This document shows, one piece after another, positions 42,822 to 54,082 of a stretch of DNA of 64,000 nt. The DNA is from Schizophyllum amplum (Eukaryota > Basidiomycota > Agaricomycetes > Agaricales > Schizophyllaceae). Location: contig VDMD01000082.1 of the NCBI GenBank assembly GCA_007026445.1, forward strand, positions 1 to 64,000, given 5' to 3'. The notes beneath the pieces are model-generated. The model did no database searches. It had not been told where the DNA came from and saw nothing but the letters and a program-made list of their open reading frames with translations. The position numbers were made by a program, and so were the translations under genes. Each line of letters begins with the position of its first letter. Within the stretch, counting starts at the first letter, position 1.

Positions 42822-44847
42822 GGCCGTCGTCAGCTCATAAACGCCTGCAGTGCTCTCTGTGCCCGCCAGCCTGAAGTGCATGTTTGATCGACCTTACGCC
42901 GACTTTGCGTCCATACCGCTCGAGGACGCCATCCGCGTTATTCGCGACCTTCTGGACCGCCCCACCGCGACCTGGACGTGCGTGGAGCAGCGGGCGGCCG
43001 TTATCGCGCTCCTTCGCCTCGATAGCGACATCTTCGTCTGCCTTCGAACGGCTGCAGGCAAGTCGCTCGTAGCGGTCATACCTTCCTATTACGAAAAAGG
43101 TATCACGGTCATCATGATACCCCTCAGGGCGCTGGTGGCGGACTGGAAGCGCCGCCTGGATGATATGAAGGTCCCGTACGAATGGTTCCCCCCTGGAGGC
43201 AAGGGCACGCTCACTGGCAGCACCAAGATCGTCCTGGTCTCCGTGGACGTCGCCCGTGGGCATTACTGGGCTTCCGCCATCCAGCACTTGCAGAACCTGG
43301 GTTGCGTCATCGCACGGATCGTTGTCGACGAGGTCCATCTCGCGCTCACGCACAGCTTTCGCGAATCTCTCCAGCACGTTCACCAGCTCCGATTCGCTCC
43401 TTGCCCGCTCGTCCTCATGTCCGCCACCATGCCGCCGGCCTCGATCCCGTGGTTTACCGAGACGTTCGTCGCCCGGGACCCCCTCGTCCTCCGTGGTTTG
43501 AGCATCCGCAAGGAGCTCGCGTACGAGCGAATGTGTCCGTTCAAAGCAACCGCCGATCTGGTGGCTCCCATCCAGCGCCTGCAGGCCGAGCTGCTTGTCG
43601 AGCCGCAGGACCGCTACATGATCTTTGTGACCTCCATCGCTATCGGACAAGATCTCGCCCAGCTCCTCGGCATTGAGCTCTTCCACGGCCTCAGCGACGA
43701 GCCAGACCGGCTCATGGATGACGAGGCGCAGAAGGCGATATACACGCGTTGGACCTCGGGCGCGCTCAAGGGCATCGTGACAACCAGCGCGCTCTCCGCG
43801 GGCAATGACTACCCGCACGTGCGCTTGGTCGTCCACGCGTGCACGCCCTACAACGCGCTCGACTACCTGCAGGAGAGCGGGCGAGGGGGCCGTGACGGGC
43901 GCCCCGCTCGATCCCTCATCTTTCCATACCGAACCATGCCGCGGTCCACCGAGAGCGAGGAGATCCAGGCCATCACAGGCGTGCACGTCATGCGGAAGAT
44001 CGTCTACGAGCTGCCCGACCGCGATGCCACGGACAACGAGCGCTGCATCCGCCACGCCCTTGGAGCCTTCAACGACGGTGTCGGCAAAAGGTGCGATCAG
44101 GTCCGCGACTGTCAGCTCTGCAGCTTTTGCAAGCAGCGTCCGTCCTCGACGTCGCCCTCTGTGGAAACTCTCTACGAGGACAACCATCCTCCGCTCCAGC
44201 CTCTGCTCCCGTCCACTCACATGCCCAATGCGCGAACGAAAACGGAGCTGGGTGACCTTCTGGTCGCTCGCTTCGGCGACGCGCACCGCGCGTCCCAGGC
44301 CGTCACGCTCGAGGGACTCGGCACTCGCGCGAACGACATCACCCGCTACGACAACTTTCTCACCTTTGCAGGCAGCGCCTGCGGTCACTGCTTGATTCTG
44401 GCCCTCCTCAAGCTCACGGACAATCGGCAGCCGTCGAGCATGGAACACGACCCTCAAATGTGCCCCACGATTTCCGAGGATGACAAGACCGAGTTTTTCA
44501 AGATTCGCGGCAGCGTCAACTACAACCGCGCCAGGAAGCCAGGCCCTTGCTTCACCTGTCACTTTCCGTCCATGGGCCGGGACACCCTCCACCCAAAGTT
44601 CGTGCCGCGGGACGAAAAGCACAAGCATCGCAACCTGGTTCTGCCCATGCTCTGGGCCGTCAGATACGCATCCGAGGACTTGTACGCTCGAGCTGTCTCT
44701 CACCTCAACCTCGTCGGGCGCAAGCACCACTGGAACGACCCGCAGGGCATGGCCGCATGGGTCGGCGACCACGACGCAACCACCTACCCGGTCAGCGGCC
44801 TAGCTTTAATTGATTTTGTTTGTAAATACTTTGATATCGGCCTGTGA
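38781..44847 (+). CDS. Hel2: OrsD-like zinc finger / tyrosine recombinase-like / RecQ-type helicase fusion
   Basis: Second full copy of the Hel architecture. Exons 1-3 are 38781-38810, 38870-38926 and 38995-39737. Exon 3 is the OrsD-like domain (LICGCEHVVDMG ... YGCSACPFNRIQ). The exon from 39796 is the recombinase-like part, with PARGTELTSMM, SAYRHIYIGFARK, QAGHSASMGRAHYGL and a coiled coil. Pro/Ser-rich linker exons (about 41.77-42.77 kb) are uncertain. An intron ending in a CT repeat precedes the helicase exon 42850-44847: RTAAGKS, DEVH, SAT, SAGNDY, QESGRGGRDGR, then CQLCSFC, and the Cys/His C-terminal domain (ACGHC ... GPCFTCHFP) ending FDIGL. The helicase and C-terminal domain are one exon here but split by an intron in Hel1. 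Clear but not close paralogues, so this is an old duplication. No catalytic residue appears lost. Confidence 0.78.
42768..42819. repeat. (CT)n microsatellite in a Hel2 intron
   Basis: About 26 CT units form a polypyrimidine tract just before the acceptor of the helicase region. The length is probably polymorphic. Confidence 0.9.
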
Positions 44848-45023
44848 AGCGCCCTCTGTTTCACCATCACGCGCTCAATCTCACCCCGTGTGCGGTAACT
44901 CAAAAGACGGCTGCAGGCCATGTGCATATGTGTACAAGCGCAAATCTGAACCCAAGAGAATGTAAAGAGAAAAACATAACAGCAACAGCCAACAAAATTA
45001 CAAAGTCCGGAGAGGCGGAAACA

Positions 45024-46363
45024 TCACACGCCGTCCACTTCCATTGCGTCGCTCTTGCTCTCCTCGTCCGTCGCCTCGCTGTACTCGAACTCGTCACCTG
45101 CCTTGTTGCTCCCACTCTCCCCGTCCTCCTCGTCGTCGGATTCCTCAGACTCCTCCGACTCCTCCTCGGACTCCATCCGACCTGGCACGGCGTCTTCCTC
45201 AACCGGGCTACCGACCGCGCGCGCCGTCGCCATCGCGGCTCTCAAGTCGAAGCCCATCTTGACCGCGACGGCCGTCAGGCTCTCGAACTCACCCTCAACA
45301 AAGTCGATGCCCGACCTCAGGTGGCCCAGCCGAGCCACCCAGTCGCCGAGAGAAGACGCGTCGTCGATGCCGGCGGACGCGCGGGCGAGCACCTTTGCCG
45401 TGGACGAGGTCGCGAGCACTGAACCAGCCGTAGAAGAACTGGCGCTCGCCTGACGTTTGGCAACGTTTGGCGCCGACGCCCCCTCTCCACGGTTGCGCTC
45501 GCCCTCGTCCTGCGCCGCCTGCATGGCTGCGTATGTCCCCTTGGCGTAGTTGCAACCTTTGCCCCCCTTCCTGCACGCGTAGCAGGCGTACGACGGGTTA
45601 GCCTTGCCGTCGACGAGCAGCATCATGCATTCCGCCTTACGCGATTTGCATCGCTTGCAGGGCTGCAGCCTGTTAGCGTATGCGCTGCCGCCCTGGTGCG
45701 TTCCGAACTCACTGTGGCAAAAGGAATGTCGCTGCTCACAACCTTGCTGTCGCTGCTCACAAGCTTGGTGTCGCTGCTCGCATGCTTGGTGCCCTCGCCC
45801 TTCGTCGCGTCCTTGACGGCCTTTTTGTCGGACCCATCGTCTGCACCCGTTGTTTTTGATCTGCTGGAGGACTGGGTTCGTGTGCTGGTGCGACGTGAGC
45901 ACACGCCCGCACGCGCTCATCCAGCTTACCTCATGCGAGCCTGCGGCTGCTGCCTCGCTTCCGTGGGACGGCCCCTCTGCGTTGGCTGCGTCTGCGTTTG
46001 AGTTAGCGCTGCACGACTCACGCTTTTGCCGCTCACCGTCCTCCCCTTGCTGGCTGTTTGGACGGAAGCTGGCTTTGGTTGACCGCGTGCCGCTTGTCGT
46101 CCACGCAACGCGTGAGCTGGCACAGGAGGCGGCGGCATGCTGCTCGGGAGGCTTTTCGTCAGGATGTCAAACCGCTTCTTGTCGTTTTCGGCCTTTTTCA
46201 CCCTGCCAGCCTCCAGAAACCTGTTGACCTCTTCCTCGTTTCCTCCGCTGACCGACATCGCCCAGTCGACAAAAGTTTGGCCGAGCTCCATCATGCGCTC
46301 AGCCCAGTCGTCCCTCTCTTTTCCCATAATGCTCCACATCAGCTTGGTCATTTCGGCATCCAT
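45024..46363 (-). CDS. R2: Zn-cluster regulator-type protein convergent with Hel2
   Basis: The ATG at 46363 opens MDAEMTKLMWSIMGKERDDW with FVDWA, matching the N-terminal block of R1. Middle exons are Ser/Lys-rich with a SSDTKLVSSDSKVVSSD repeat. After an intron (acceptor GCTAACAG) the Zn exon reads C-x2-C-x6-C, a spacer, then CYACRKGGKGC followed by NYAKGTY, aligning with R1. A helical region and a long acidic tail end at DAMEVDGV. The stop is 177 bp from the Hel2 stop, tail to tail, as for R1 and Hel1. It may regulate or assist the element. That is inferred from position only. Confidence 0.62.
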
Positions 46364-46592
46364 CGCCTTGCGTTGTGTCGAAAGAGAGCGATAGAGAGAG
46401 AGACAGGATGAGACGAATGTATGCACAGCCACCCATGCGCCGCGTCAGCCTTCCACGTTGTTCGCACGGTCGCTATCACAAACCTCTACGTCATCGTCGG
46501 ATTTTTTTCTGGCGCCGGAAGCCTGGGCTTCGAGATCGCGACAATTCTGCATTTGTAGGCAAGCAATTAGAGCTGTACACGTCTACTAGTCC

Positions 46593-47493
46593 ATGTCTAT
46601 ATCGTCCCCACTCGTCAAGCGTGCATCAACGACACCACCGCCTCTGCCGCCGCTCACCCCTTCGCCACCGACCTGCACGTCCGCCTCCATGCGCGCCCTG
46701 CTTTCAGCGATCAAAGTCCCCCACTTGTTGAAGGAGGTGACCAGGACGTTCAAGAGCTTCGCGACCTCCTCTGACGCCGTGCCCGGTTTGGCGCTGGAGC
46801 CGGTGAGCGACGTAGGAATCCGGGCTTTGTCCGTCTTGCTCGCGGCAGCGTACTTGGTGACGGCGAGTGCGTCCCTACCCCCTGTCGACCTCCCGGATGC
46901 GGGCGAAGCTACGGATGCCCTCGCGGTGCTCCCTGGAGCACCCATCAGCTTATAGATTGCGCGTTGTAGGCCATCGCGTCCTCACCTCTCTCGCCCTCGT
47001 CCGAACGTTTAGCGTCCGAGCCCTGTAAACTGCTGGTAGTTGAGCGCACACGTCGGCTGCCGCCGATCCAAGCAGGACACGCACCGTGCGCCCGTGCGAC
47101 TGCTATCGCGCGTGCGACTGCTATCGCCTGCGCGACCGCTTCGTGACTCCTTTCCTTTCTTCGGCTCCTGCCCATCACCTGTCAGCTCGCCGTCTGGTCA
47201 TTGGCCGGCGCCCTACACACCTTTTTCACCGCACGAGTCGCCTTCTTCACTATCACAGCGGGCTGGTCACCGTCCTCGATGACGGTGTTAATCTGCTCTT
47301 TGAACCTGGCGGTGTACTCCTTCCCGTACTCGTCGGACGTAAATTCCCAAAAGTCACCGGTTTGCTTCTTGAGGTGCTTAGCCTGAGCCACGCTCCGCCG
47401 GGCGGGCCCCTTTGCTACCCAATCGTTAATTAAGTCCGCATAGGCCTGCCTTTTGTCTTCCGGCAACTTTTTCAGGAAGTTGGACTGCTGCAT
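46593..47493 (-). CDS. R3b: CxxC-containing regulator-like protein with acidic tail
   Basis: The ATG at 47493 starts MQQSNFLKKLPEDKRQ, a helical block with NDWVAKGP that loosely resembles the DW/WA block of R1, R2 and R4. An intron near 47218-47165 leads to an exon with CVSCLDRRQPTC and LNYQQF, like the second half of the R1/R2 Zn cluster. The frame then meets a stop unless another intron is used. The last exon 46945-46593 (MGAPGSTARAS...) contains LLNVLVTSFNKWG and ends DDIDMD. All but the last part (46593-46696) lies in the inverted repeat. The middle structure is uncertain. Confidence 0.45.
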
Positions 47494-48822
47494 GGCGCTG
47501 TCGCTCGAGTCTGCAAGCCGACGAATGATGGTTAGGACACAAGACGCGCGTTCATCCCAGGCCACGAGGCTGCCCCGAGGCCCGTGCGAATCCCTGTGGT
47601 TCCTTTCGGCACAGCGCAGCGCCGAAATCTGACGTCGGACGCACGTGTTCGACATCATTGTTCCCTATGCGCTGGCGCGCCAAGCGTTGCGCCACACGTT
47701 TGCATTCGTCTTTCTCGTTAAGCGAAATGTAATAAAGAAACAAATGTAACCGAACAAAACAAGAAAGGAAAGGCGCAAGGGAGGTCTGCGTCCACCGCAC
47801 GCTACAAACGACCGACCAAAGCATCCTGAGCGTGTCCGAACGCCCGCCTACTCGTTGTCCTCCGACTCCGTGCGCGGGCGCTTGGCGAGATGAGGATGAG
47901 CCCGAGCGCCTGAGCGCGAGGCCCGAGAGGACGATCGGCCCCCGTCAAGGCCACTGTAGAGGGCCGCACCAAGTGGAGGCGCCGTCACATCGCTCCCCAC
48001 CTGCCCGTCCACGCTGTCCTCCAGCCACCGGAGGGTTTCCTCCAGCATGTCCAGCTTGCTGTTCAGTCGCTCGTACCCCTTCTCGAGCTCGTGGCGAAGC
48101 AGATTGATCCCCTCGGTCGATGTGCGGGCGCTCAGAGAAGTCCCACAGGCGTTGCAGTGATCCGCGCTGTCGTTGGGCTCCTGAGACGTGCTGATCGCCT
48201 GCACGTCTGGCTCCTCGTCGGATTCTGTGACCGTCTCATTCCCTGCGTCCAAAGGTCAGCGGTTTGTCGCTCGAATCACGGTCGCCGTCTGCATACCCAA
48301 GCCAACAACAAGCCCCACCTCCTCCTCCTCCTCCTCCTCCTCCTCCTCCTCGTCCAGCTCCTTGTCGGTCGCAGCCTTGACGGGGGACCGATCCTGGCCT
48401 CTGCCGGCCGCCTTGGAAAGCCTGCAAGCGTTTAGCGCGTGTCTCGCCTCATCCCTACAGATCAACGTCTCACGCACCCGGCCCTCGTGCGCCTCACCGT
48501 CGGCGTGGTCTCATGTGCCGTCTAGCCAGGTGCTCATCAGATCGACAGCTGGGACCAGTGTGCGGGTGACGCACCGTGGATGCCCTTGCGGCCCTTTTCT
48601 TTCCGTACGATATCATCGCCCGCCGCGGAGTGTCGACATCGCCAGCTGTAAGCTCCTTCTCATCGTGCGCCATCGCGGACTCCCCGCCCGATCCCTGTTC
48701 ATTGGGCTCCCCTGCGCCTGCGGAACGCTCCTCCACGTCCTCCAAGTTCGCCACCCGTTCTCGCCATGCGTCCATCATGGCGATGGCGGCTGCCCGGCTA
48801 GACTTTATCGTGAGGTACTCCT
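46697..48822 (-). repeat. Right arm of 2,126-bp inverted repeat
   Basis: Mirror of 35241-37366. The gene R3a continues past its outer end to a normal start codon at 48928, and R3b continues past its inner end to a normal acidic terminus at 46593, so this arm looks like the source copy. The spacer between arms is 9,330 bp and contains Z1, Hel2 and R2. Confidence 0.93.
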
Positions 48823-48928
48823 CCATGCTGGCGCACGTCAACACCTCAAGCAGCTGCTTCTTGCTGGGCTCCTTCAGGGAGTTGAACCAGCTGAAGGTAG
48901 TCTCGGCTTTGTCCATGGATTCAGACAT
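47848..48928 (-). CDS. R3a: CxxC coiled-coil protein with Glu repeat
   Basis: The ATG at 48928 starts MSESMDKAETTFSWFNSLKE, followed by LLEVLTCASMEEYLTIKSS. A middle exon has a Glu run encoded by a GAG repeat (about 48321-48354). The last exon contains CNACGTSL and a C-terminal coil (LRHELEKGYERLNSKLDML), ending TESEDNE at 47848. R5 has the same CxxCG-then-coil ending. I infer a metal-binding, oligomerising regulator-like protein. No established family is recognised. Confidence 0.55.
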
Positions 48929-49188
48929 GGTGGTCGGAGTGCAGATGCGCAAGCCTGTCGCGTGTGAGGCTGCCCACCAGGGCAGCCAGCCTCGAGGTGG
49001 CTTGCGTCATGATCGCGCGAGGCCTCTGGCAGTGCATGACGGCTGATCTTATTGATATACTATTGGTACGTCCCCCAGGATAATTCGAGAGTAGATGCAT
49101 GTATACATTTTCGCGCGTGAGGGATGCATAAAAACAAAAAGCACTGTAAATTCAGCCGCAAGAGCTGTCGCCCCGTCAGCGTGTGCGC

Positions 49189-50265
49189 CTACGCGTCTGC
49201 CATCTCCGTGTCCTGCACGTCAGGCACAGCTTTCCCGGCGATGATGCCGGAAGAGCGCTTGTTCCGCTTTCCACCCAGCGTCTCCATCTTGAGCAGGAAC
49301 TGCTGAAGCTTGCCCCCGAAGGCTGATGCACGCTCCTCAACAACAGAGCGTACCCCGGCGATCTGAGCGGCTTCTGACTGATGCCTCGCCCCCCGCCCAC
49401 CTCCCGACTGCCTAGCGCGCGCGCTGGCTGGCCCCCAGCCGGCGGCAGAGCTGGGTCCTGCGTCTCGACCTGAGCTCGGGGTCACGCAGTCGCTGCCTGC
49501 ATCACCGCATTGCAGGCAGACGGCGGCCATATGACTGCGCCTCGTAACATTCTTGCGCACGCATTCGATTCCCTTTCGCAGGCATCTCTCGCACGGCTGA
49601 CGACGGATGACGGGTCAGCTGCATGTCGCGTAATCGGGTATGCGCGGCGCACCTTCTCCTGCGCCTTTTCCCCCGTCCGCGACGCACTGGCCGCTCTGCT
49701 GCTCACAGCCGGCGACGATGAGTACGTCGATCTCCCTCTGCTCAAACAAGTCAGCTTTTCTTCCCCTCAGGTCAGCAGCCAGTATGCGCTCACCCAGGAG
49801 GCACCGTCTCAATGTACACGCTCTCGAGGCGGACACGGCCTGAGACGTTGGTGGATACCGAAGTGGAGCGGCTCCTGCCGATGGGTCTGTCTCCGCCGGT
49901 TCGGTCTGTGTGCCAAGAGAGCGCGCTCTCAGCTTCCTCTACTCCGTGCTACTGTTTACCACACCGCTCACCCCAAACGCGCTAGACGCGACGTCCGTCA
50001 TCTCCTGATCTTCGTCTGCACCTTCCCTCTTCGACCTGCCTGCCCACATGAGCTCGTCATCTCTCTCCGATGTACCGCCTGCGACCGCCGCACGGCGTCC
50101 CATGGCCTCCTCGTTCAGCTCCCTGATTTTGTCAGGTGAGTAATTCTGGCTGGCCCACTTGCGGAAGGCCTTGTTGGGCTTAGCCAGGAAGGCCTCCCAG
50201 TCGCCCTCTTTGTTCATGACCCCCCGCCATTTCGCGATCGTGGATGAGCTGACCTGCGCTGACAT
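49189..50265 (-). CDS. R4: Zn(II)2Cys6-type regulator
   Basis: The ATG at 50265 starts MSAQVSSSTIAKWRGVMNKE followed by GDWEAFL and FRKWASQ, the same W/DW/WA block as R1 and R2. The final exon carries the cleanest zinc cluster in the window: CERCLRKGIEC, 13 residues, then CLQCGDAGSDC, that is C-x2-C-x6-C-x13-C-x2-C-x6-C. This is typical of fungal binuclear cluster DNA-binding domains. The tail is helical (FGGKLQQFLLKMETLGGKR) and ends in an acidic VQDTEMADA at 49189. Middle exons (49.57-49.93 kb) are not resolved. Unlike classic activators, the cluster is in the C-terminal half. Confidence 0.6.
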
Positions 50266-51037
50266 GGTGGTGGCTGGGAAGTGAAGAGTTATGTTTTCCC
50301 CCACACGTGGCGCCCCTGATTTCACGTCATTCTCCAAACACCGCTCTTTCCCCCCCCCCCCCCCCCCCGGCCCTCCCCCCTCCGTCATCGCCTGTCTAAC
50401 CCCGGTCAATGGGCGCACGCGCGCCGTGCGAACCCCGCTGGTTTCTCGGAGACACACAGTGGCAGGCGACCTTCGCCTGAGCACGTGTCACGCCTCTTTC
50501 CGCGCCGATCCTTCTTCCGGTCTGTTAAGCGCGTCTGCGCGCTCCCGCGCAACCTCCCGCACGCTCAGTGTGGATCCGACATGTCTAGGGAGGTCCAGCT
50601 ACGCCCGAGTCCCACCTGCCGTCTCATCACGCAGGTGTACACCACCACCGGCGGAACGCCACAAATGTGACGCCAAAATCTGGTGCAAAACAACTTTGCA
50701 CCAGATTTTGGCGTTACGTCACGTACGCGGCACGTGTCAGCCAGCTGCCGGCCTGCAAGCCTTGTACGCTGGGCTGCTCTCAGCGCAGCGTTATTACAAG
50801 CACATGCCCCTCATCCCAATGTCATTCTAACGACCCTTTGCTGCGCGTGTACAGCTGGCGTCACCGCGGTGATGGATGTATCCCAGCTTCTCGACGCGCT
50901 GCTGTGCATGCCAAAAATGTGTTCATCAAAATAAAAACCAACGTTACACGCTATATACATTGACCCGCGCCGGAGGCGCCCGCCGTCGCATCCTACGCGC
51001 CAGCGTCTTGACGCCCACGCGCGTCCCCGCCAGCCTG
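50266..51037. other. Gene-free spacer between R5 and R4
   Basis: About 770 bp. It contains a 20-nt poly-C tract (about 50350-50369) upstream of R4 and the hairpin H2. Short frames around the hairpin resemble those around H1 only because the DNA is similar. No confident gene. Confidence 0.45.
50667..50722. repeat. H2: perfect hairpin with conserved flanks
   Basis: A 19-bp perfect inverted repeat (50671-50689 and 50695-50713) with a 5-nt loop (50690-50694) and an outer GTGA/TCAC pair. The flank 50645-50674 is the reverse complement of 22722-22752 beside H1, apart from a 1-nt indel. The stems of H1 and H2 are unrelated in sequence yet both perfectly self-complementary. Confidence 0.85.
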
Positions 51038-52042
51038 TCAGTCGTCGCTCTCGTCAGCCTTCGTGAACTCTGGCTTATAGACCGCTGCGTGCAGCCGGTC
51101 CAGGCGTTCGATGGCGTCCGTGCACCTTTCCATGTACCTGTCCAGCTTCTCAAAGCCGTCCTTCAGCTCGCTCTTCAGTCGCTCTAACGCATCGGCAGGG
51201 GTCTTGGTGTCAGGTCCCCAGCCACAGGCGGGGCATCCTTCGACGCCCCTGGTGGGGGCAGCCGATGCCGAGTCGACCGCCTTCCGCTTGCCTACGTCTG
51301 CTGTCAGCGAATCCCGTGTTGTGCAACGGCGGCCGACATGTCACCATCGGCTCGCTCACCTTGACGAACGACCTGCTTCTTCGTCTCGACGGCCTCCAGC
51401 GCCTTCTTCTTCTGCCTGTGCCCGGCCGCGTTGGCGCTTGTGTTAGCCGTCCGCGCCACGCGCTCGCTCTCCACGGCTGGCACTGTGATTGGCGACTTGG
51501 GGGTGGTGTTACGCGCAAGGGAAGCGAATGCCTTCGACGCCGGCGTCCCCGACACCCTGCGACCAAGGCGTCAGCGCTGCATCCAAAGTCGGGTCGCATC
51601 AGTCACGCACCTTGAGCTAGGGCTCATCACCATCGACGGTGCCTCGCTCGTGGCCGTCGGCATCGATGTCATCTCATTCGTGTGCTATACACTGCCCGTC
51701 AGCCTCCCGATCGCTCAAGATGTACAGCCCACGCACCTCCCCCATCTCAGAGTCCGCGCGACCTTGGGGCATGCTGCTCGGCAGGATCCCCACAACACCT
51801 GCATTTGGCAGTTCCAACCCCCGGTCTTCATCTCGAGTGCCTTTGTCCTTGTGGCCTGCTAGGAGCAGCATACGCGCGTCAGCCAGTTCCTTCCCCGCGT
51901 GACTATGGCCGTGCTCGAATGCTAGATGCGCGTACACCGCCTTCTCGTGGGTCAACAGCGCGCGAGCGTCGTCCGCTGTCGGGTTCTGGATCGCTTTGTA
52001 TATGGCATACGCACCCTTGCCAATTTTCCTGTTGCCCGACAT
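51038..52042 (-). CDS. R5: CxxCG coiled-coil protein
   Basis: The ATG at 52042 starts MSGNRKIGKGAYAIYKAIQN. A middle exon is basic (HRQKKKALEAVETKKQ). The last exon has CPACGWGP, then LERLKSELKDGFEKLDRYM and a second helix, ending KADESDD at 51038. The ending matches that of R3a (CNACG, then LRHELEKGYERL). It has only one CxxC pair, so it is not a full binuclear cluster. It may bind metal as a dimer. Intron borders are approximate. Confidence 0.52.
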
Positions 52043-52284
52043 GATGGTCAGTCGCAAGGCGTGTGCACCTGCCCGGGCGCGTGGCTTGTCATCCGCTGAC
52101 GTCACACATCCGTGTAGCCGGTCAAATCCCAGCGCCCATCATTGCGTGCCAGGCTGATGAGCCGCCTACACATCTCGAGGTTTATGCTGGGCACCACCCT
52201 TTGGCTTGTGTTTGTCGAGAGCGAATGACACCGCGAGCAGCTGTCGAGAGCGTGTTTTATTCTCATGCGTATCTGGACTCAGTC

Positions 52285-53654
52285 CTACATCACCGCCGCG
52301 TCGTCCTCCTCGTCCTCGTCGTCCACCACAAAACTTCCCACCGAGTATTCGTCCTGAGCCCTGTTCGCGGTGGACTGCGTATGTAGGTCTCGCCACGCTC
52401 CAGACGCCCTCGCGCGCAGTTCGCGCGCTCCTCCAAAGGGACCGTTTCGCACGGGTGGCGCCTCAAATTGTGGTCCTCCAATCGTGTTCTGCGATAGCAG
52501 TCCCACCACGTGATCGACCTCACCAGTGCCCTGCCCGTCGTCCGCGTCAGATAACGTTATAAAGCCCTCCAGGCATCCAGAGGCCCCCTTTTCGTCGACC
52601 TCTTCCCCGCTTGACGTATCCGACCCGGAATGGTCTGCTTCCATGTCGAGCCAAGCTTCAACATCGTGCTCGAGGGCAGCCGCGGTCGGCGCTCCCTGCA
52701 ATGCGTATCAGTCAGGAAGCAATCTCAGCGCTCCTCGTGCGCGCCCTCAGCTCGACGCGCACCGTAAGCAGAACAGGCTGCGCTGGTGTCTGTCCTTCCG
52801 GTGAGCGTGATGCCCTCCGAAGCCGCTTCAGACGTCTCCCGTTGTCCTCGTCCGGCTGAAGCAGCCGTCAGCAGCGATCGGACAGGTAGGCGGTCTGGAG
52901 ACCCGCTCTCACCGTGCTCGTTGGCGTCTCTGTCGCGTGACGGCGCCTCCATCGCTTGCGATTCAGAGCTGGCGGGGGAGAACACTGACTCTGCTATTTC
53001 CTGATCAGAACTTGCTTCCAGCAACTGGGCATACAGATAGTCTTACCGTCTCCATCATGTGTGCGTCCTCCCGGCTGTGCTCACGTGGGCTCCCGCTGCT
53101 TAGTCGGCCGCGGCCACGCGGAGAGGGTAGCTGCCCGCGCGCAAAGGCTTGCTCGGCCATGCGAGCCGCTTCCTCGTACTCGTCATCCCACGGCTGTTCA
53201 TCTTCGACGGCCGCCCACAGATTCCTCTCGTCGTTGTCGCCCATCACCAAGGCAGGTGTCCGCTCGCTAGCCATCACTCGCGCCTCCTCGTCTCCCCGGC
53301 GATGCTCGACGTTCACGACGTCCAGGCAGGTCTTTTGACCATCGTCATCAGCGCCTCCTTGCAGCAGAATGCGCATCTGATGTTCGTGTTAGCTCGTTGG
53401 CAGCTACAGCTTCAACATCGCACCTCTTCCTCTCCCCATAACTGTTCGCGATCGACAGCGTCCCACAACGCCTGTTCGTTGTCGACCTCTTCGCTTTTGG
53501 CATCAGGCTTCGGCTCGGGAGCTAGCTGAAGTCCGTTCTCAGCACAAGCACACCGGTCCGTGTTCGTCCTGCGTACCTTTACATTCAGCGATCTCGTCGG
53601 CTGTTCCTGTCGCTCATCCGCGTCTCCCTCCTCGGCATGCGAGAGCACGTTCAT
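52285..53654 (-). CDS. F: acidic protein with repeated LW-x-AV-x2-EQ-x-W motif
   Basis: Exons read from the ATG at 53654 (MNVLSHAEEGDADERQ); further 5' exons are possible. One exon carries NEQALWDAVDREQLWGEEE and the next NLWAAVEDEQPWDDEYEEA, so a short motif is repeated across an intron. The rest is Asp/Glu/Ser-rich, with DVEAWLDMEADHSGSD, and ends VDDEDEEDDAAVM at 52285. Introns have good borders (for example GTAAGA to GATCAG after HMMET). No known domain. It may be an acidic chaperone or activation-type protein. Confidence 0.5.
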
Positions 53655-54082
53655 CAGCGACCTGCACCTGAAGCGAAGCAGTCAGATAATCGACCACTCC
53701 TGCGCCTGTTCGATGAACCCTGCAGTTGATAAGATGGATGCAAGAGGCAGGCTCCGCTCGCGGAAGTCGCGCGGGTGAGAAAAACGCCACATCTGTTGAC
53801 TTGATTGGCTCAGCAGCTGACATCTCCATTCCATCTCCTGACCCAAGTACCGCGTTCACCCATTATCCCACCCCTCGACTCCAGCTGTGCGCCGCCTGGG
53901 CGAGCGTCCCACCTGTCTTTGTGCCAGTCTGCGCGCCACACGTGCCGCATGAGCGCCCTCGGCTTTTATCCCCGCTGACGACGCGCCTTTGATAATATCC
54001 GTATTTGTTTTTTCGCTGATGATTACCCTCACACCCTACGATTTAGATAACTGCCGCCGATCTTTGCTCTCCTTTAACCATC

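Noticed and set aside
42835..44772. Long antisense frame over the Hel2 helicase exon
   Set aside because: Shadow of a GC-rich helicase exon. The sense strand carries all helicase motifs.
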